Source: Rotaria socialis (lineage: Eukaryota; Rotifera; Eurotatoria; Philodinida; Philodinidae). From it: 64,000 nt of DNA. Below the pieces are notes generated by a model that was not told the DNA's origin, did not search any database, and worked only from the letters and a program-made list of their open reading frames with translations. Shown piece after piece: positions 1 through 11,016 of the stretch. The position numbers were made by a program, and so were the translations under genes. How positions within the stretch are numbered: position 1 is the first letter of the stretch; each line of letters begins with the position of its first letter. The stretch covers positions 49,960-113,959 of the forward strand of contig CAJNYU010003169.1 in the NCBI GenBank assembly GCA_905331475.1. The letters are read 5' to 3'.

Positions 1-78
1 TTTATCTCAACAGCAAATATATTCTTATGATCATAGATGATTCGTTATCATCTTCAGGGATTTGGTTTTTCAACTCAC

Positions 79-421
79 CTCGTAATCCTTGACGAACACC
101 TTGTTGATGTTTAGTATGTTCATCATCGTTGGTGGTAGCAAATACATTGGATTTATTTTTATTCGAAACAGCACGTGTTTGTGCTGGTTCATCTGTTCCG
201 AAAATATTCGATTTCATTTGTGACTGTTTATATTGACCAGCAAGAGTTCCAGCCGATGGCTGCGCTTCTTCAGGATTCGTACCGAAGATATTATTACTTC
301 GACCACCTGGTGGTGCATGCACACTGTTAGATAGGTATGGATAGAGAAAATTTTCAACAAGAAAAAAATAAAACAAAATCTTATACCGAATAGATGGATG
401 ATCGTTAGAAGAGTTCGACAT
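79..421 (-). CDS. JPT1/HN1-like (Jupiter microtubule-associated homologue), 5' part only
   Basis: Two exons are visible, 387..421 and 79..323, separated by a 63-nt GT..AG intron (324..386). The splice joins 'MSNSSNDHPSI' to 'RVHAPPGGRSNNIFG'. The PPGG-x-S-x-x-IFG motif and two later 'NIFGT/NVFAT' echoes are the signature of the small, disordered JPT1/HN1 family (vertebrate members regulate or bind microtubule and signalling components). Exon 2 ends at a strong GTGAGT donor (73..78), so the reading frame that runs on to position 2 is probably intron and the 3' exons lie outside the window. Family proteins are about 140-190 residues; some 93 are seen here. The start is the first ATG in frame. 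Assignment rests on motif memory, so I am fairly but not fully sure. Confidence 0.7.
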
Positions 422-2490
422 TTTGAATGTAACTATTCTGTTATAAGTTTATAAAAAATGAGATTGCGTTATTCTTAGATACAACAGACGATGAGTAACT
501 TTAGATTTGACAAAAAGAAAGAAAAGAGAAAGACATGACGACGATATATTGCTACAGTTACCATTGGATCAAAGAATAAGCCTTTTTAGATAAGAATCAC
601 ATGTTTTTCATTAATTATAAAGTACAATTTGAGAGATCAGTGTTTTAAATTATCAGTTTTTTAATTTTCTATAGTATACTAATATCATCAGATAGAATAG
701 AAACAAAACAGACAAATCATATCCGAATAGATGTCGCGATACGGTAGTTGAAAAGAACTACCGGAAAATGTAATTATATCTATCAGGAAATCGAGCGAAG
801 TATAGCTACGTTAATAAGCATTTCTTTTCGAGAAGAATTTTGAATAGCGGAATATATAAACTGTGAAAGAGTTGAGATAGATAGATAGATATCTTGCAGC
901 ATATTAATTTGTCTGTATTAGGATGATTGTTTTATAGGATTATGAACGGGGGCAGGACTTATGCATGAAAAAGTCATTAGGATTATCCATATCTTGATTT
1001 CATGTGCAATCAGGAAGTAGTGTTTTCGTATGAATCATTGTATAAAAGAAATTCAATTACTTGTTTGATAGTGACCATAAGAGATATTTTCACTAGAAGT
1101 GTCTTAGAACTACTAATATCATTCAGTTAACAAATGTAAATCTAATATCGGTGAAAAGTTCAATTGAGAAAATATGTTTGACTTTTGAAAAACGCTGCTA
1201 AGATAGAAAATAATTTTTCAATGAAAGGAAAATATACACCTGTTTGCGCTAAACCATAATTCTTAGCTAGGAAAAACGCATCTATGTTTAAGAGTGCTGA
1301 ATTCTCTTAAACGTTGTCCACGTCACCTTGTAACACTCGTATCCATCAACTATGTTCCGAATTAAATTGATTAACATATGCATGCTGAGATGATCCTTGG
1401 CTATTATTCATATCTATAAAACTTAAATTTTCTAGCAGAACAGTCCTAAAAGGAAACACAGGAAAATATAGTTTAAGTTTTCACGGAAAAAAATGCAATT
1501 ATTCAGCGGAAACATTTCATTGAGTTTCATCAAATAATAACGTTTTTTGCTCTTTCCGTGAACGATATGTGTGCAAAGCAGTGAGACAAACACAATGTTT
1601 GCCTTACAAATAATTAAATTTGCATTCTATATGTGTTAGTTAACTTAAAATTTTAAGCAGTCATTTCAGTTTACTCTTTCTTTGAATCATGTGCTGATGT
1701 CAGAACGCAAAAATTGTCAAGCGTCATATGACTGGTTTTTGAGTAAACAGAAAAACAAGAAAAAAAATCGTAGCGACAAGATCACTATTTTGAACTACAA
1801 ATAGATGTGGTGAGTCATTTTTATTTTTAAAACAATAACTGCGTAAAAGCGATTACAGTAATCATGATTCTAATTCTAGGTGTCCCTGTAATAACTGACA
1901 TCCATAATCACACGAATTGAAGTTGGGAAAATCGACACACACAAGAGTTTGATCATCATTTTTTTGAGATAATTTTTTTATCCTCTAAGTGTAAAATTCA
2001 CGATAAAACATATCTTCTGCTTATTAGAAATGTGTCAAAGTTTGAGCAAGCAAAACAAGTTCTGGCTTAGATGTCAAAAATATTTTGGGAAATTTTGAAC
2101 GAGAAAAACTTTCATGCCAAGCAATTATTCCAATAAGGATACGCTGCTATAGAATTAAAACTTAACACAGTTTTAGTGACTTTAGCCCTCATATGACGTA
2201 AGAATTCGATCATCTATACTCGTCGTGATTCACACGGATCGGATGAAACTCAGGAAATTAAATCACAAAAGAAAAACTTTGAGTCTAATTATCATGGGCA
2301 ATCGAATGATTCCAGTCTATTGGGAGAAATGGTTTAGTAATTGAGAACTTAACATAACGTTACTAACTATTGAAACCGAGAATTTTGTCACCCATGTTCG
2401 TTCACAACAGATTTTAATCCTTTTTAATATGGTATCTCTTTCGGTTGATTTCGATTTATAGATATACTTTGGAATTTCAGCTATTTCTAG
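422..2490. other. Intergenic, no gene recognised
   Basis: About 2 kb of AT-rich sequence between two divergent genes. No reading frame with recognisable protein character was seen. A short GATA microsatellite lies near 877-892. A pyrimidine-rich acceptor-like site ends at 2480, just before the next gene, so this stretch may hold a 5' UTR intron or a trans-splice site. Confidence 0.5.
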
Positions 2491-3318
2491 ATGGCAAAAG
2501 CTGAATCTCCAGCTGATACACCTGCAGACTATGACGATGAGAGGCCAAATCATATGATATTTTGGCTTGATCCTGCTATTGCCAATCCTGCAGAATATCA
2601 ACATTTGAAAAAAGCCTTTGGAAGTAATACTGATCCGCGCTGTGAAAATTGGACAATGCTTCTGGATAAAGATTATGACGATCTACTCGCTAGTGATATT
2701 CCAAGCACGATAGAATTCGAAGGTGTCATCTTTCTTCTACAAGCATTTGCTGACGAGGAAAGTTGCCTCGCAGCTTTTGAAAAAAATCAAGACAAACGCA
2801 TCTTCTTTATTACTTCTGGACTAATGGGAGAGAAGATCGTACCAAAAGTTGTTGAACGCTACAGGCATATATTTACTGATCTTATCACCAATACGCCATA
2901 CCTATCTATATATATTTTCTGTCATAATACTATGTATCATGGAAATTGGGCGGTCCAATACGACGACTATGTTCTAATATTTGATTTCGATTCGGACTTG
3001 TTGCGACGTATGACACGTGATATTGCAATATATTTTCGTGAACGAGGTGAAAGAATGCCTAAAGATAATAATATAGAAGGTGCATTGAAACATTTACATT
3101 GGGCTAAGAGGCTCTGGTATCAGTATGAAAAAATAAAACAGGATTATAAAACTGATTATCCAAAGATGGTGTCGGAAAGCAAACAAATGAGAGAAATCGA
3201 TGAACTAATTAAAAGAACGGAAGCTATGTTACCTAAAGGGTCTTCTTTGAACGATCATCACAGCAATGATCATAGTGATGGTGAAATGGATACCCAAGCC
3301 AGTGAACCGGGTGAATGA
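2491..3318 (+). CDS. Stand-alone bdelloid 'WLD/VSG-IVP' receiver-like module protein
   Basis: A 275-residue single-exon frame starts at ATG 2491, ten bases after a TTTCAG acceptor, and ends with TGA. An AATAAA signal follows at 3436..3441. Residues about 22-135 carry 'MIFWLDPAI', 'RIFFITSGLMGEKIVPKVVE' and 'YLSIYIFC', the spaced motifs that in bdelloids normally precede an ADP-ribosyltransferase domain and TPR repeats. A broken gene at 51130..52870 in this window has the same module. Here the C-terminal half (about 136-275) is a helical, charged tail with no ART motif and no TPR, so the module stands alone. The acidic/His-rich end looks disordered. Function is unknown; the alternating strand/helix pattern suggests a Rossmann-like or receiver-like fold, which is inference. 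Confidence 0.75.
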   Translation: MAKAESPADTPADYDDERPNHMIFWLDPAIANPAEYQHLKKAFGSNTDPRCENWTMLLDKDYDDLLASDIPSTIEFEGVIFLLQAFADEESCLAAFEKNQDKRIFFITSGLMGEKIVPKVVERYRHIFTDLITNTPYLSIYIFCHNTMYHGNWAVQYDDYVLIFDFDSDLLRRMTRDIAIYFRERGERMPKDNNIEGALKHLHWAKRLWYQYEKIKQDYKTDYPKMVSESKQMREIDELIKRTEAMLPKGSSLNDHHSNDHSDGEMDTQASEPGE

Positions 3319-3596
3319 TTTTATAATCTTCTATCATTCAATTGAAACTGATCTTTTTCTACTAGTGTTACTACTTGCCAATCGATTTTTTGTATACGCT
3401 TCCTATAACTGGTAGTTTTCGTTTCCGTGCAGACAAATAAAGAATTCTTCATTACACAAGCTCTCGTTCATTTCTATGCATCTTATCTAAGAATACGAAT
3501 ATCAAATACTCTAGATGGACAAAATTGCCTTCACCATGATGTGTTCTTATCACTTCACTAAAACTATATTTGATAGTCTTTGACACCGGCATACAT

Positions 3597-3608
3597 ACAC
3601 CCACACCC
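3597..3608 (-). repeat. Two-unit telomere-like tract (ACACCC)2
   Basis: Two perfect ACACCC units, the complement of GGGTGT/TGTGGG, the hexamer I recall as the bdelloid telomere repeat. Too short to prove origin by itself; four similar tracts occur in the window. Confidence 0.45.
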
Positions 3609-3823
3609 ATTCAAGAGCTACAACAAAAAATAGAAGAAATCAAACAAAAAATTCTAAATAGTGAACGCGAATGTGGCAGATTAAAGGCTGAATTAACTCG
3701 AATAGCTATTCGAGAGTTGAAGAAACGCTGTGTTATCGTTAAAGCACTTAATCGTAACTTTACTAAATGTAAATTCGATAGCGGATAAACGTTTGCTTTT
3801 TCATGATTCAATCTGAAGTGAAC

Positions 3824-3866
3824 GGGTGTGAATGTGGCTAATTCGATTGTCTCCACACTCACACCC
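3824..3866. repeat. Hairpin of telomere-like GGGTGTG/CACACCC arms
   Basis: Arms 3824..3837 and 3853..3866 are inverted and match at 13 of 14 positions around a 15-nt loop. Both arms are variants of the TGTGGG hexamer. The hairpin lies 75 bases beyond the stop codon of the minus-strand decarboxylase and could serve its 3' end or be a relic of telomere-repeat insertion. Confidence 0.5.
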
Positions 3867-3940
3867 AAAAAAAGAAAATTTCGGTGATTTTTTTTATTTA
3901 TTTCTCTGGAAATCTAAATATCACTTTGAGTAACTATGAA

Positions 3941-5819
3941 TTATGCAGTGTTAGAAAATTCAGGTGTAGTTAACAGTTCACGAGCTACGGCAAGAAGTTG
4001 TTCAAGAAATAAATCAAGATCAGATCGTTTTGTTCGATGATTTGTTATACACATTCTTAATGCAAATACATTATTATCGATAACAAATGTTGACACAACA
4101 GCTATGCCACGTTCTTGAATAGCAACTAATAGTTGTTTATTAAATTTGTTCATTGTTGTCTCCGCGTCCACATTATTCAAATGTGGTACAATGTAACGAA
4201 AACAGACAATATTCAGTGGACCTGTACTGAGCAATTCAAGTTCATCTGAATGTTGCTGAACTAATGAAACAAAATATTTTGCTTGATCAATATTTTGTTC
4301 TATGATTCGACTGAATGTCTCGAGTCCATAAGTTTTAAATGTCATCCAAACTTTGAGAGATTTCATACTACGCGCTAATTCTAATCCATAATCACTAAAA
4401 AGCATAGCACCAGTACTCGGTGTAACACCACCATCCATCAATGATAAATACGAAGCTGATTGACCTAATGCTGCTCGATGTAAATCACCGTCACGAATTA
4501 GAATACATCCGCATTCGTATGGAACAAAAAGCCATTTATGTAAGTCGAATGCAATTGAATCAGCTCGTTCAAGACCAATAAATAAAGGTCGAAGAAGTGC
4601 CGAACAGCAAGCTACTGCTCCAATAGCACCGTCTATATGAAACCAGAGATCATTAGGATGTCGAGCACATAAATCAGCCAATCCATTGAGATCATCAATA
4701 GCACCCGTGCCAACTGTACCGGCACTACCAACAATAACTCCACCAAAATTTAAATCGATTGCTTTTTCCAACATCTGAAAGACGGAAATGGAAAAGTTAC
4801 AAATTATTTTCACTTTAACATACCTGCAAATCAATTTGCCTTTGTTTATTAGTCGGAACAATAATGATATTTTCTTTTCCAATGCCAAGAATATCGACAG
4901 CTCGAAGAGTACAATTATGTGCATCTGTTGAACAGTAGATTTTCATCTTACGACCATGAAATTTTTTTCTAGCCACTGCCAATGCAACGATCGTTGCTAC
5001 TGAGGTACCACTCACGAGTGCACCTGAACAAGTCTCATCTGTGGGAAAACCCATGATACTCTTGAGCCATGTCAATACTTGACGTTCTAAATAGATACTT
5101 GCTTGATTACCACCCCATGATTGATTATTCATCGTTCCTGTAATTAGCTCAGCTAAAATTCCAATGGGAGAACCAGTACCAATTACCCAACCCCAAAACC
5201 GTGGATGAATATTACCCAATGGATACGGTAAAATAAGTGATCGAACTTCATCATAGACTTCCCGTGCAGATTGACTTTTCCACGGGAGATCTTGTTGTGA
5301 TAATGACTGTTGCACAGTCAATGGAACTGGGCGCCATGTAGGTCGAAGACGAAGATCTCGCAAATAATCGATCATATCATCCATGATTTGATGTCCTAAT
5401 AATCTTGTTTCAGTCCAATCAAGAGGATCTAATGTAATTTCTTCAGTGTTGTTATCATTAAACGACGCTGGCTTCAGAAATGCGATTGTAAACGACCATA
5501 GCTTCGTTTTATTTCGACTACCGAAGTGGATTGGAAATGACACATTAATACGATCATCGTTTATAACACATATCTTAGAATTAGTTGAAGATTCTGCTGT
5601 TGATAAGAGATCAATTAATAATTCATAAAGATCATTTGACGTGTCACATAGTTTATGCGTCAGTAAAGAACATTGATGATCGGTAAATGAAACAGAACTA
5701 ACTGTTTCATGGTTATCAATAAGTTTCAATGTAATTAAACTATTTAAGTCAATTGCAAGTTGAATTGAATAGCCATTGTTTAGCTGATATTTATCAGTGT
5801 TCGAGGAGTCAGAAGTCAT
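3941..5819 (-). CDS. Group II PLP-dependent decarboxylase with an extra N-terminal region
   Basis: Exon 1 is 4824..5819 and exon 2 is 3941..4774, with a 49-nt intron (4775..4823). Both exon lengths are multiples of three, giving 609 residues. From about residue 115 the protein is a fold-type I amino-acid decarboxylase: 'NIHPRFWGWVIGTGSP' (substrate entrance), 'GTMNNQSWGG', 'SGALVSGTSVAT' (phosphate site), 'LWFHIDGAIG' (Asp to PLP ring nitrogen) and 'AFDLHKWLFVPYECG' with the Schiff-base Lys after His. Such enzymes remove CO2 from aromatic amino acids, Glu or Asp; I cannot name the substrate. Family members are usually 470-520 residues. The first ~110 residues are extra, strand-rich, and not part of the family. 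The core reads more like bacterial/protist relatives than animal DOPA decarboxylase, which is an impression without a tree. Confidence 0.85.
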
Positions 5820-6287
5820 GAAACACTACCTTTACACTTTTCTTATCACTTGCTCACAAAATGAATCAACTCATCGACAGAAAAAGGGCACCCTCGAAGA
5901 AGAAACATCGCTTGTTCTGTGCACATTGAAAGATTGTGAAGCAATAATAGGTTGTGCGTTTGTGGACATATTCTCCAACACACACACTCCAGCATGGTCA
6001 TCGAACAATGGTTATAATCGTTTCTTCTAGAAAAAAAATTGCTTCATAGAGCGGAGATACTCAACTGTTCTTTCTTCATCAATTACAGTGAAAAAATACA
6101 ATTTTTCCACCACGTAACAGTATTATATTGTAACAATATCGAAGGCTATCCCATAAGTATCAGGAAAATTATCATATATTTTATTGAGAACAACACTATT
6201 CATCGTGGCCTTATCAATAGTGTCATACATAATACATGGATTCGATTTAAACTGAAACCAACAATGGACAATATAGAATTTGAAAGT
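5820..6287. other. Upstream region of the decarboxylase, nothing else seen
   Basis: AT-rich sequence holding the presumed minus-strand promoter and 5' UTR. No supported gene. It ends with the 12-mer AGAATTTGAAAG, which recurs after the assembly gap. Confidence 0.4.

Positions 6288-6375
<88 letters not shown>
6288..6375. repeat. 88-nt poly-G homopolymer abutting a gap
   Basis: An uninterrupted run of 88 G runs straight into ten N. The 12-mer AGAATTTGAAAG lies just before the run (6275..6286) and again just after the gap (6393..6404), where it is followed by GGCG and an 11-C run (6408..6418). This is what a failed gap closure over a G/C homopolymer looks like. The true length and even the orientation are unknown. 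Confidence 0.85.
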
Positions 6376-6385
6376 NNNNNNNNNN
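6376..6385. other. Assembly gap (10 N)
   Basis: Ten unknown bases of nominal length. Any frame crossing here, including glycine or proline homopolymers, is artefact. Confidence 0.99.
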
Positions 6386-6418
6386 ACAAAAAAGAATTTG
6401 AAAGGCGCCCCCCCCCCC

Positions 6419-7440
6419 TCATAAGATTGCACACGAATGATCTAAAATACGAACTGCTTGTGCTTTTCCAACACTTTGAATTCCAATTTGTACCGTGACC
6501 TCGTTACAAATATATTAACTTAGTAAGTTGTCATGCAAACATGTAAGAATATAAACATCAGAGTTTTACATAGGCGGACATATTTTTTTTATCATTCTAA
6601 GTACTTGCATTGAAATTGAAAGTATATCACCCATACAAAACTCCTATTCATTTATCTAGAGTCATAATGAATGAGATCTTCATCGAAAACACGCAATGCA
6701 TTGACCTGTACTGCCAGCCCTACAGCTATATTCTTCTTGGGAGAGTGATGAAAAACTGAAGCCACACAACTTACGTTAGAGTCAGTTTCTAAATAAATTA
6801 TCACTGGACACTTGGCAAGCGCACATAATTATATGACTTATATATATATATATAAGCTTTTGTTTTCTTCTTGTCAACAAATTAATATTGAAGAGGTTTC
6901 TACTCGTAATTTATTTTTGATTAAATTGTAAATTACATGCAAAATTTCACCCATTATGGTCAATAGAATGTCGGAGAGTTATTTCCATATTCAGAATAAA
7001 TATTTTATTTTTTTGTCAATAACGATGATTGAATTGCATGATTTATCATCTGATGAATCATTTGATAGAATAATATGATCGAATGTTTGCCGTGCATCTC
7101 CAATCACTTATGTATCTCTTGATCAATGTTCAGCAAGTGATCTGAAAGTTTTCTTCGGGTAACGCGGGGACGGGGGCGGGCGGGGCGATACTGGAATCTT
7201 GTGTACACAGTTCCGAAACTGGATGAGCTATGTATTGGGAACGGACAAGCGGAACAGGAAAATTCAATGCCCCGCACATCTGTGATTCGGAGTAGCTGTG
7301 AATTTCCGAGAATCTTTCTAATCATAATAGGAACTTCGATCTATTCAAAATATATTAATTATATTGCATATAACAAAATACAAAAGATATTTTCTTACAT
7401 TATGTTGATTGTGCAGAAGTCTAACAGAATCCTTGTTACA
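6419..7440. other. Intergenic, no gene recognised
   Basis: AT-rich DNA with a TA dinucleotide run near 6838-6854 and a short GC-rich patch (7160-7190, several G runs) that stands out in base composition. No supported coding sequence. Confidence 0.4.
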
Positions 7441-8142
7441 CATTATAGATGAAGTGAGACTATCTTCAGACGTTTTCATTCCACTACCTGAAATTGTGAC
7501 ACGTTCGTCATCTGCCATACTTAATAAAGTTGCTGATGAGCAAGCGACTGTCGGTATAACATCTACACGATTCGAACTGGTGCAGCCTATACTGAAGGAA
7601 ACAAATTCGTTTTCCTCTTGATTACAATCAAAACTCTCCTATAGATGTTCGCACATACGAGTGTTTAACAACTTATCGTTCTACGGCCAAGTAAAACACG
7701 AATTGTTGATTGTGTTGACGAACTTTCTTCATTTGGCGTCAATAATATGGAAGCTCTGATGGTAATTCTTCACGAACTTGCCAATCAATCTGATGCTCGT
7801 TCGGCAATTACTAATGCAGACTTCAAATACGATAATAGTACTTATCGAACTGCCTGCGGAGCGATCAATCTCCGTAGTGTTCATTCATTTTTTGCGTCTG
7901 AATGAAATTTTCAAACTGATAAATTCAATCTTAATTATAGTGACACAAGACGACCGCCTAAAACCTTGCAAAACTTTGCTTTAACACTAATTAACGATAT
8001 GAGTCCTATTGATGAATGTGATATCGATTTTATTCGAGTATTTTCTGTCAAACTTGCTTCATTAATTTATGTTGAGATTAACATCACTGCGCCTTTAGTC
8101 AATAAAACAATAAGATTAGTTGAAGAAATCAAAAATCAATAG
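7441..8142 (+). pseudogene. Decayed coding sequence of unknown family
   Basis: Successive open stretches in different frames have protein-like composition and are joined by frameshifts and stops: about 7449..7621, about 7710..7905 (including 'NNMEALMVILHELANQSD') and 7933..8142 (70 codons ending in TAG, including 'DMSPIDECDIDFIRVFSVKL'). No GT..AG pair was found that joins them cleanly. I do not recognise the family. The pattern suggests one former gene in decay, or an exon series I failed to assemble. Confidence 0.4.
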
Positions 8143-8249
8143 CATACGAGCTCGATAGTAGAACTTCCAGGCATTTTTCAATATATGTTTCCAGCGAAGT
8201 GCAATTCTAAACTTGAACAAGCACTTGTATGTTTACAATTAAAATAATC

Positions 8250-8628
8250 AGATTTTTCGATCCTCATTACAATCGAGGTTATCCTCATGCGCGTGTAGAT
8301 AGAAGAGATGGCCATCCGTTTTATTTTTCACCAGGACAGTTCCGTCATGAGAGATGTTAAGATGCAGCAAAATGTGGCAACACATTGTGAAGGTGAAGCT
8401 TCCATTTATTCTAAATCGTTCAAGATAAAAGACTCTAAAGACAGAAGCAAGAATTACCAAGTTGCGTTCCAATGTCGAGTTCAACCATCAAAGTTTACAG
8501 AACATAAAAGTCCCATCAACGTTGAAATGACGTCGCGAGTGTTCGATGAGAAAGTAATTGGGCCATATGGATTACTCTTGAAAATTTCACAAACAAATAA
8601 ATTGACTTTTAACTTACATGCCAAGTAG
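8250..8628 (+). pseudogene. Frameshifted fragment of an uncharacterised bdelloid-type protein
   Basis: One frame reads 'GYPHARVDRRDGHPFYFSPG' and stops at 8358. The reading then continues in the next frame from about 8350 to the stop at 8626..8628, with 'NYQVAFQCRVQPSKF' and 'GPYGLLLKIS'. The order ('DRRDG.P.YF.P' then 'YQV.FQCRVQP' then 'YGLLLKI') resembles the C-terminal domain of a large uncharacterised family I associate with bdelloids and other protist-like eukaryotes. The single-base frame break makes this a pseudogene fragment. Identity is inferred from motif memory only. Confidence 0.45.
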
Positions 8629-9441
8629 GTTTACTCTTCGGAAATCACCTATTAGTTTAACATTTAAGGGAGACAAGTTCATTTAACTAAATAAAAGTAT
8701 TGTATTGATAGTTCTCCGTAGCGGCGAGGATGTTGACACTTCCTCTTTTCTGAATCATCAATATAAAAGAAAATTGAATGGCTCATCGTTGACTACAAAT
8801 AAAGTAGCAGACTACTTTTTCAATTAACCCATTCAAATAAAACGACTAGAAATACTTTGAATTCTGAATCTTTCTTTAGGTTTAAATTATTTCCTATTTT
8901 CACTAGATCAAGATTATCAAAAAATAAAAAACAACAGGACAATATAATCGAGATCGAAATTAATGTTTAATTTAAACGATTTAGAGTCTCATATGACTTG
9001 CGTTTTTTTTTTTTTTAAATAATGTGGCACGCCATGCCTTCCAAGATGCATGGTTTTCATTTACAGAACACATCATGAGAAGAATGCCGTGGAATGATGA
9101 CGAAACGTGATCGTTGTATCTCGGCGTCAAGCATGACTATTGTATTGCTATTTAAATAATCAAACCATATAAACTCGAGAAAAATATTTAATAAAATAGT
9201 TCATTTGAGTCAACTATGTCATTAACGCTTACACTATGTTGAACTCATAATTGCGAAAAATCGTAGATGTGAGATACACTCATCCATAAAATAATTGTAA
9301 ATGACTGATGTCTACCGTTCAACTTTTTTTAATGAAAAACAAACAAACTGAGCCGTGAGACTATATAAATCATAGAAGACCATCAAAGCAAGCATTATTA
9401 CGCTGCTTATCATTTTGAACACGCCGATTTCTCGTTTCACT
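8629..9441. other. Intergenic, nothing recognised
   Basis: AT-rich sequence with a short poly-T run near 9004-9016. The last 100 bases are the presumed promoter/5' UTR of the receptor gene; a TATATAA-like box lies at 9362-9368. Confidence 0.4.
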
Positions 9442-10505
9442 ATGGAAGAGTCGATTTCAGCAGCATCTCGAATAATTTTAGCAGTTGTTCGACCACTGCT
9501 AATATATTCTAGTTATATCTGTCTGATTTGTGGATTAATTGGTAATATGTTAAATATTATGATCTTCGGATTCTTAAAAGTATTTCGTGGCAATCCGTCT
9601 TCTTTTTACCTAATTGTAGAGTCCTTTGCGAATTGTGGTGTCCTATTGAATGTCTACGTATTACGCATATTATCGAGTCAATTCAATATCGATTTGACAC
9701 GCAATTCAATTATCCTGTGTAAAATTCGAACCGTAGAGCTTGAAATAACTGTAATGGTCTCTCTAACGACAATTTGTTGTGAAGCTCTCGATCAGTATCT
9801 AGTGACTAGTCATGATATTGCTTGTCGGCAAAGCAGTACGCTAAAATTAGCTCAGCGAATGACATTGATAAATGTGGTTGCTTGGATTCTGCACAGCATT
9901 CCATTTGCAATCTTCTATGAAATATTGCCGTCGACTGGTTGTGATATTGCAAATAAATATTTTAGCTTGTACTTTTGCATCGTTTATCTTTCGTTACTCA
10001 ATGGTTTAGTACCACTGGTAGTTTCGCTGGTATTCAGTGCATTTGCATATCGAAATGTACGCCGCATTATTCGACGTCAAGTCTCGCACATTCGACGACG
10101 GCTCGATCGACAAATGACAGCCATTGTTTTCAGTCGTGTTGTCCTCCTCGTTTCAGTTTCCATTCCTTTTGGTGCTTATTTACTGTATTCAATTAATGCG
10201 CCGCCAGTTACGGGAAACGCACTTCTTTCAGCTATCGATCAACTCTGTTCGGCTGTTACGAGCACTTTGTTTTATATGAATTACGCTGTGAGTGATTATA
10301 TTGTTCACGCCATATCAATTCATTGATTAATTTGTTTTAGGGATCATTTTATTTGTTTCTGTTAACATCACGACGATTTCGTTCGCAAGTCAAACGTATT
10401 TTCGGGAAAAAATTTTGGAAAAGCGTTTTTTGTAAAAGACGTAGTGACACGATAGTACCATTTAATCCGACCAATCCAATCTCAAATGCCTCCAGCCGGT
10501 ATTAA
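9442..10505 (+). CDS. Rhodopsin-like seven-helix receptor (bdelloid orphan GPCR type)
   Basis: Exons 9442..10287 and 10341..10505, joined by a 53-nt intron (donor GTGAGT, acceptor TTTTAG), give 336 residues. The first ATG in frame is 9442; an earlier TTG at 9415 is not a start. Hydrophobic helices follow the class A pattern: TM1 'ICLICGLIGNMLNIMIFGFL' with the conserved Asn, TM3 ending 'EALDQYLV' in the DRY position, and a basic third loop 'RRIIRRQVSHIRRR'. After the splice, TM7 runs into 'MNYAGSFYLFLLTSRRFR', a degenerate NPxxY, and a basic tail. This is the look of the large FMRFamide/peptide-receptor-like families expanded in bdelloids. The ligand is unknown. Confidence 0.85.
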
Positions 10506-11016
10506 ACTGATTTTTCAAGAGAATAGTCCTTTTTTAGTATTTTAAGAAGATGAAAAAAAAACCAATGGTATTCAAAGGTACCCTGTTTTTTTTCTCAAGA
10601 GTGAGGGCAACCTGTAAGTTTGACAAGAGATCATGCTAGTAGAATTAAAATTGTTGCGTTGCTAACTGATATCTTTATGAATCGTATGTATGAATGTCAT
10701 TTGATTACTTCAATTATCGCTAACGGAGCAAATATATTTTTTGTCACAGTTTACTAGCGTGTGCCAATCTTAACTTCATTAGTCAAAACATCTACACCGT
10801 TCAGTGATCTTCAAAGCTTGCATTACGGTCTCACAGCATTCTACGTAGTCGAACAGTTTGATCTTTTGTCATGAAAAAATAATTTCTTTGTCGATAATTA
10901 AATTTATTTATATCCGAAAATTTATTTACATATCTGAATTTTACTGGAATATGTATTATAATAAGCACAATAATCATTATCATTCGATAAAAAAGAGAAG
11001 AGAAAAAAAAGGAATG
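10506..11016. other. Intergenic, nothing recognised
   Basis: AT-rich spacer between the receptor and the inverted repeat downstream of GEN1. No supported gene; the small open frames are low-complexity and overlap on both strands. Confidence 0.4.

Noticed and set aside
3570..3788. 72-codon plus-strand frame with a coiled-coil look
   Set aside because: Begins at a non-ATG codon (TTG), runs through the telomere-like tract and has no homology cue; the Gln/Lys/Glu bias comes from A-rich DNA.
6039..6498. Poly-Gly and poly-Pro open frames on both strands
   Set aside because: They are translations of the G homopolymer and the N gap, not proteins.
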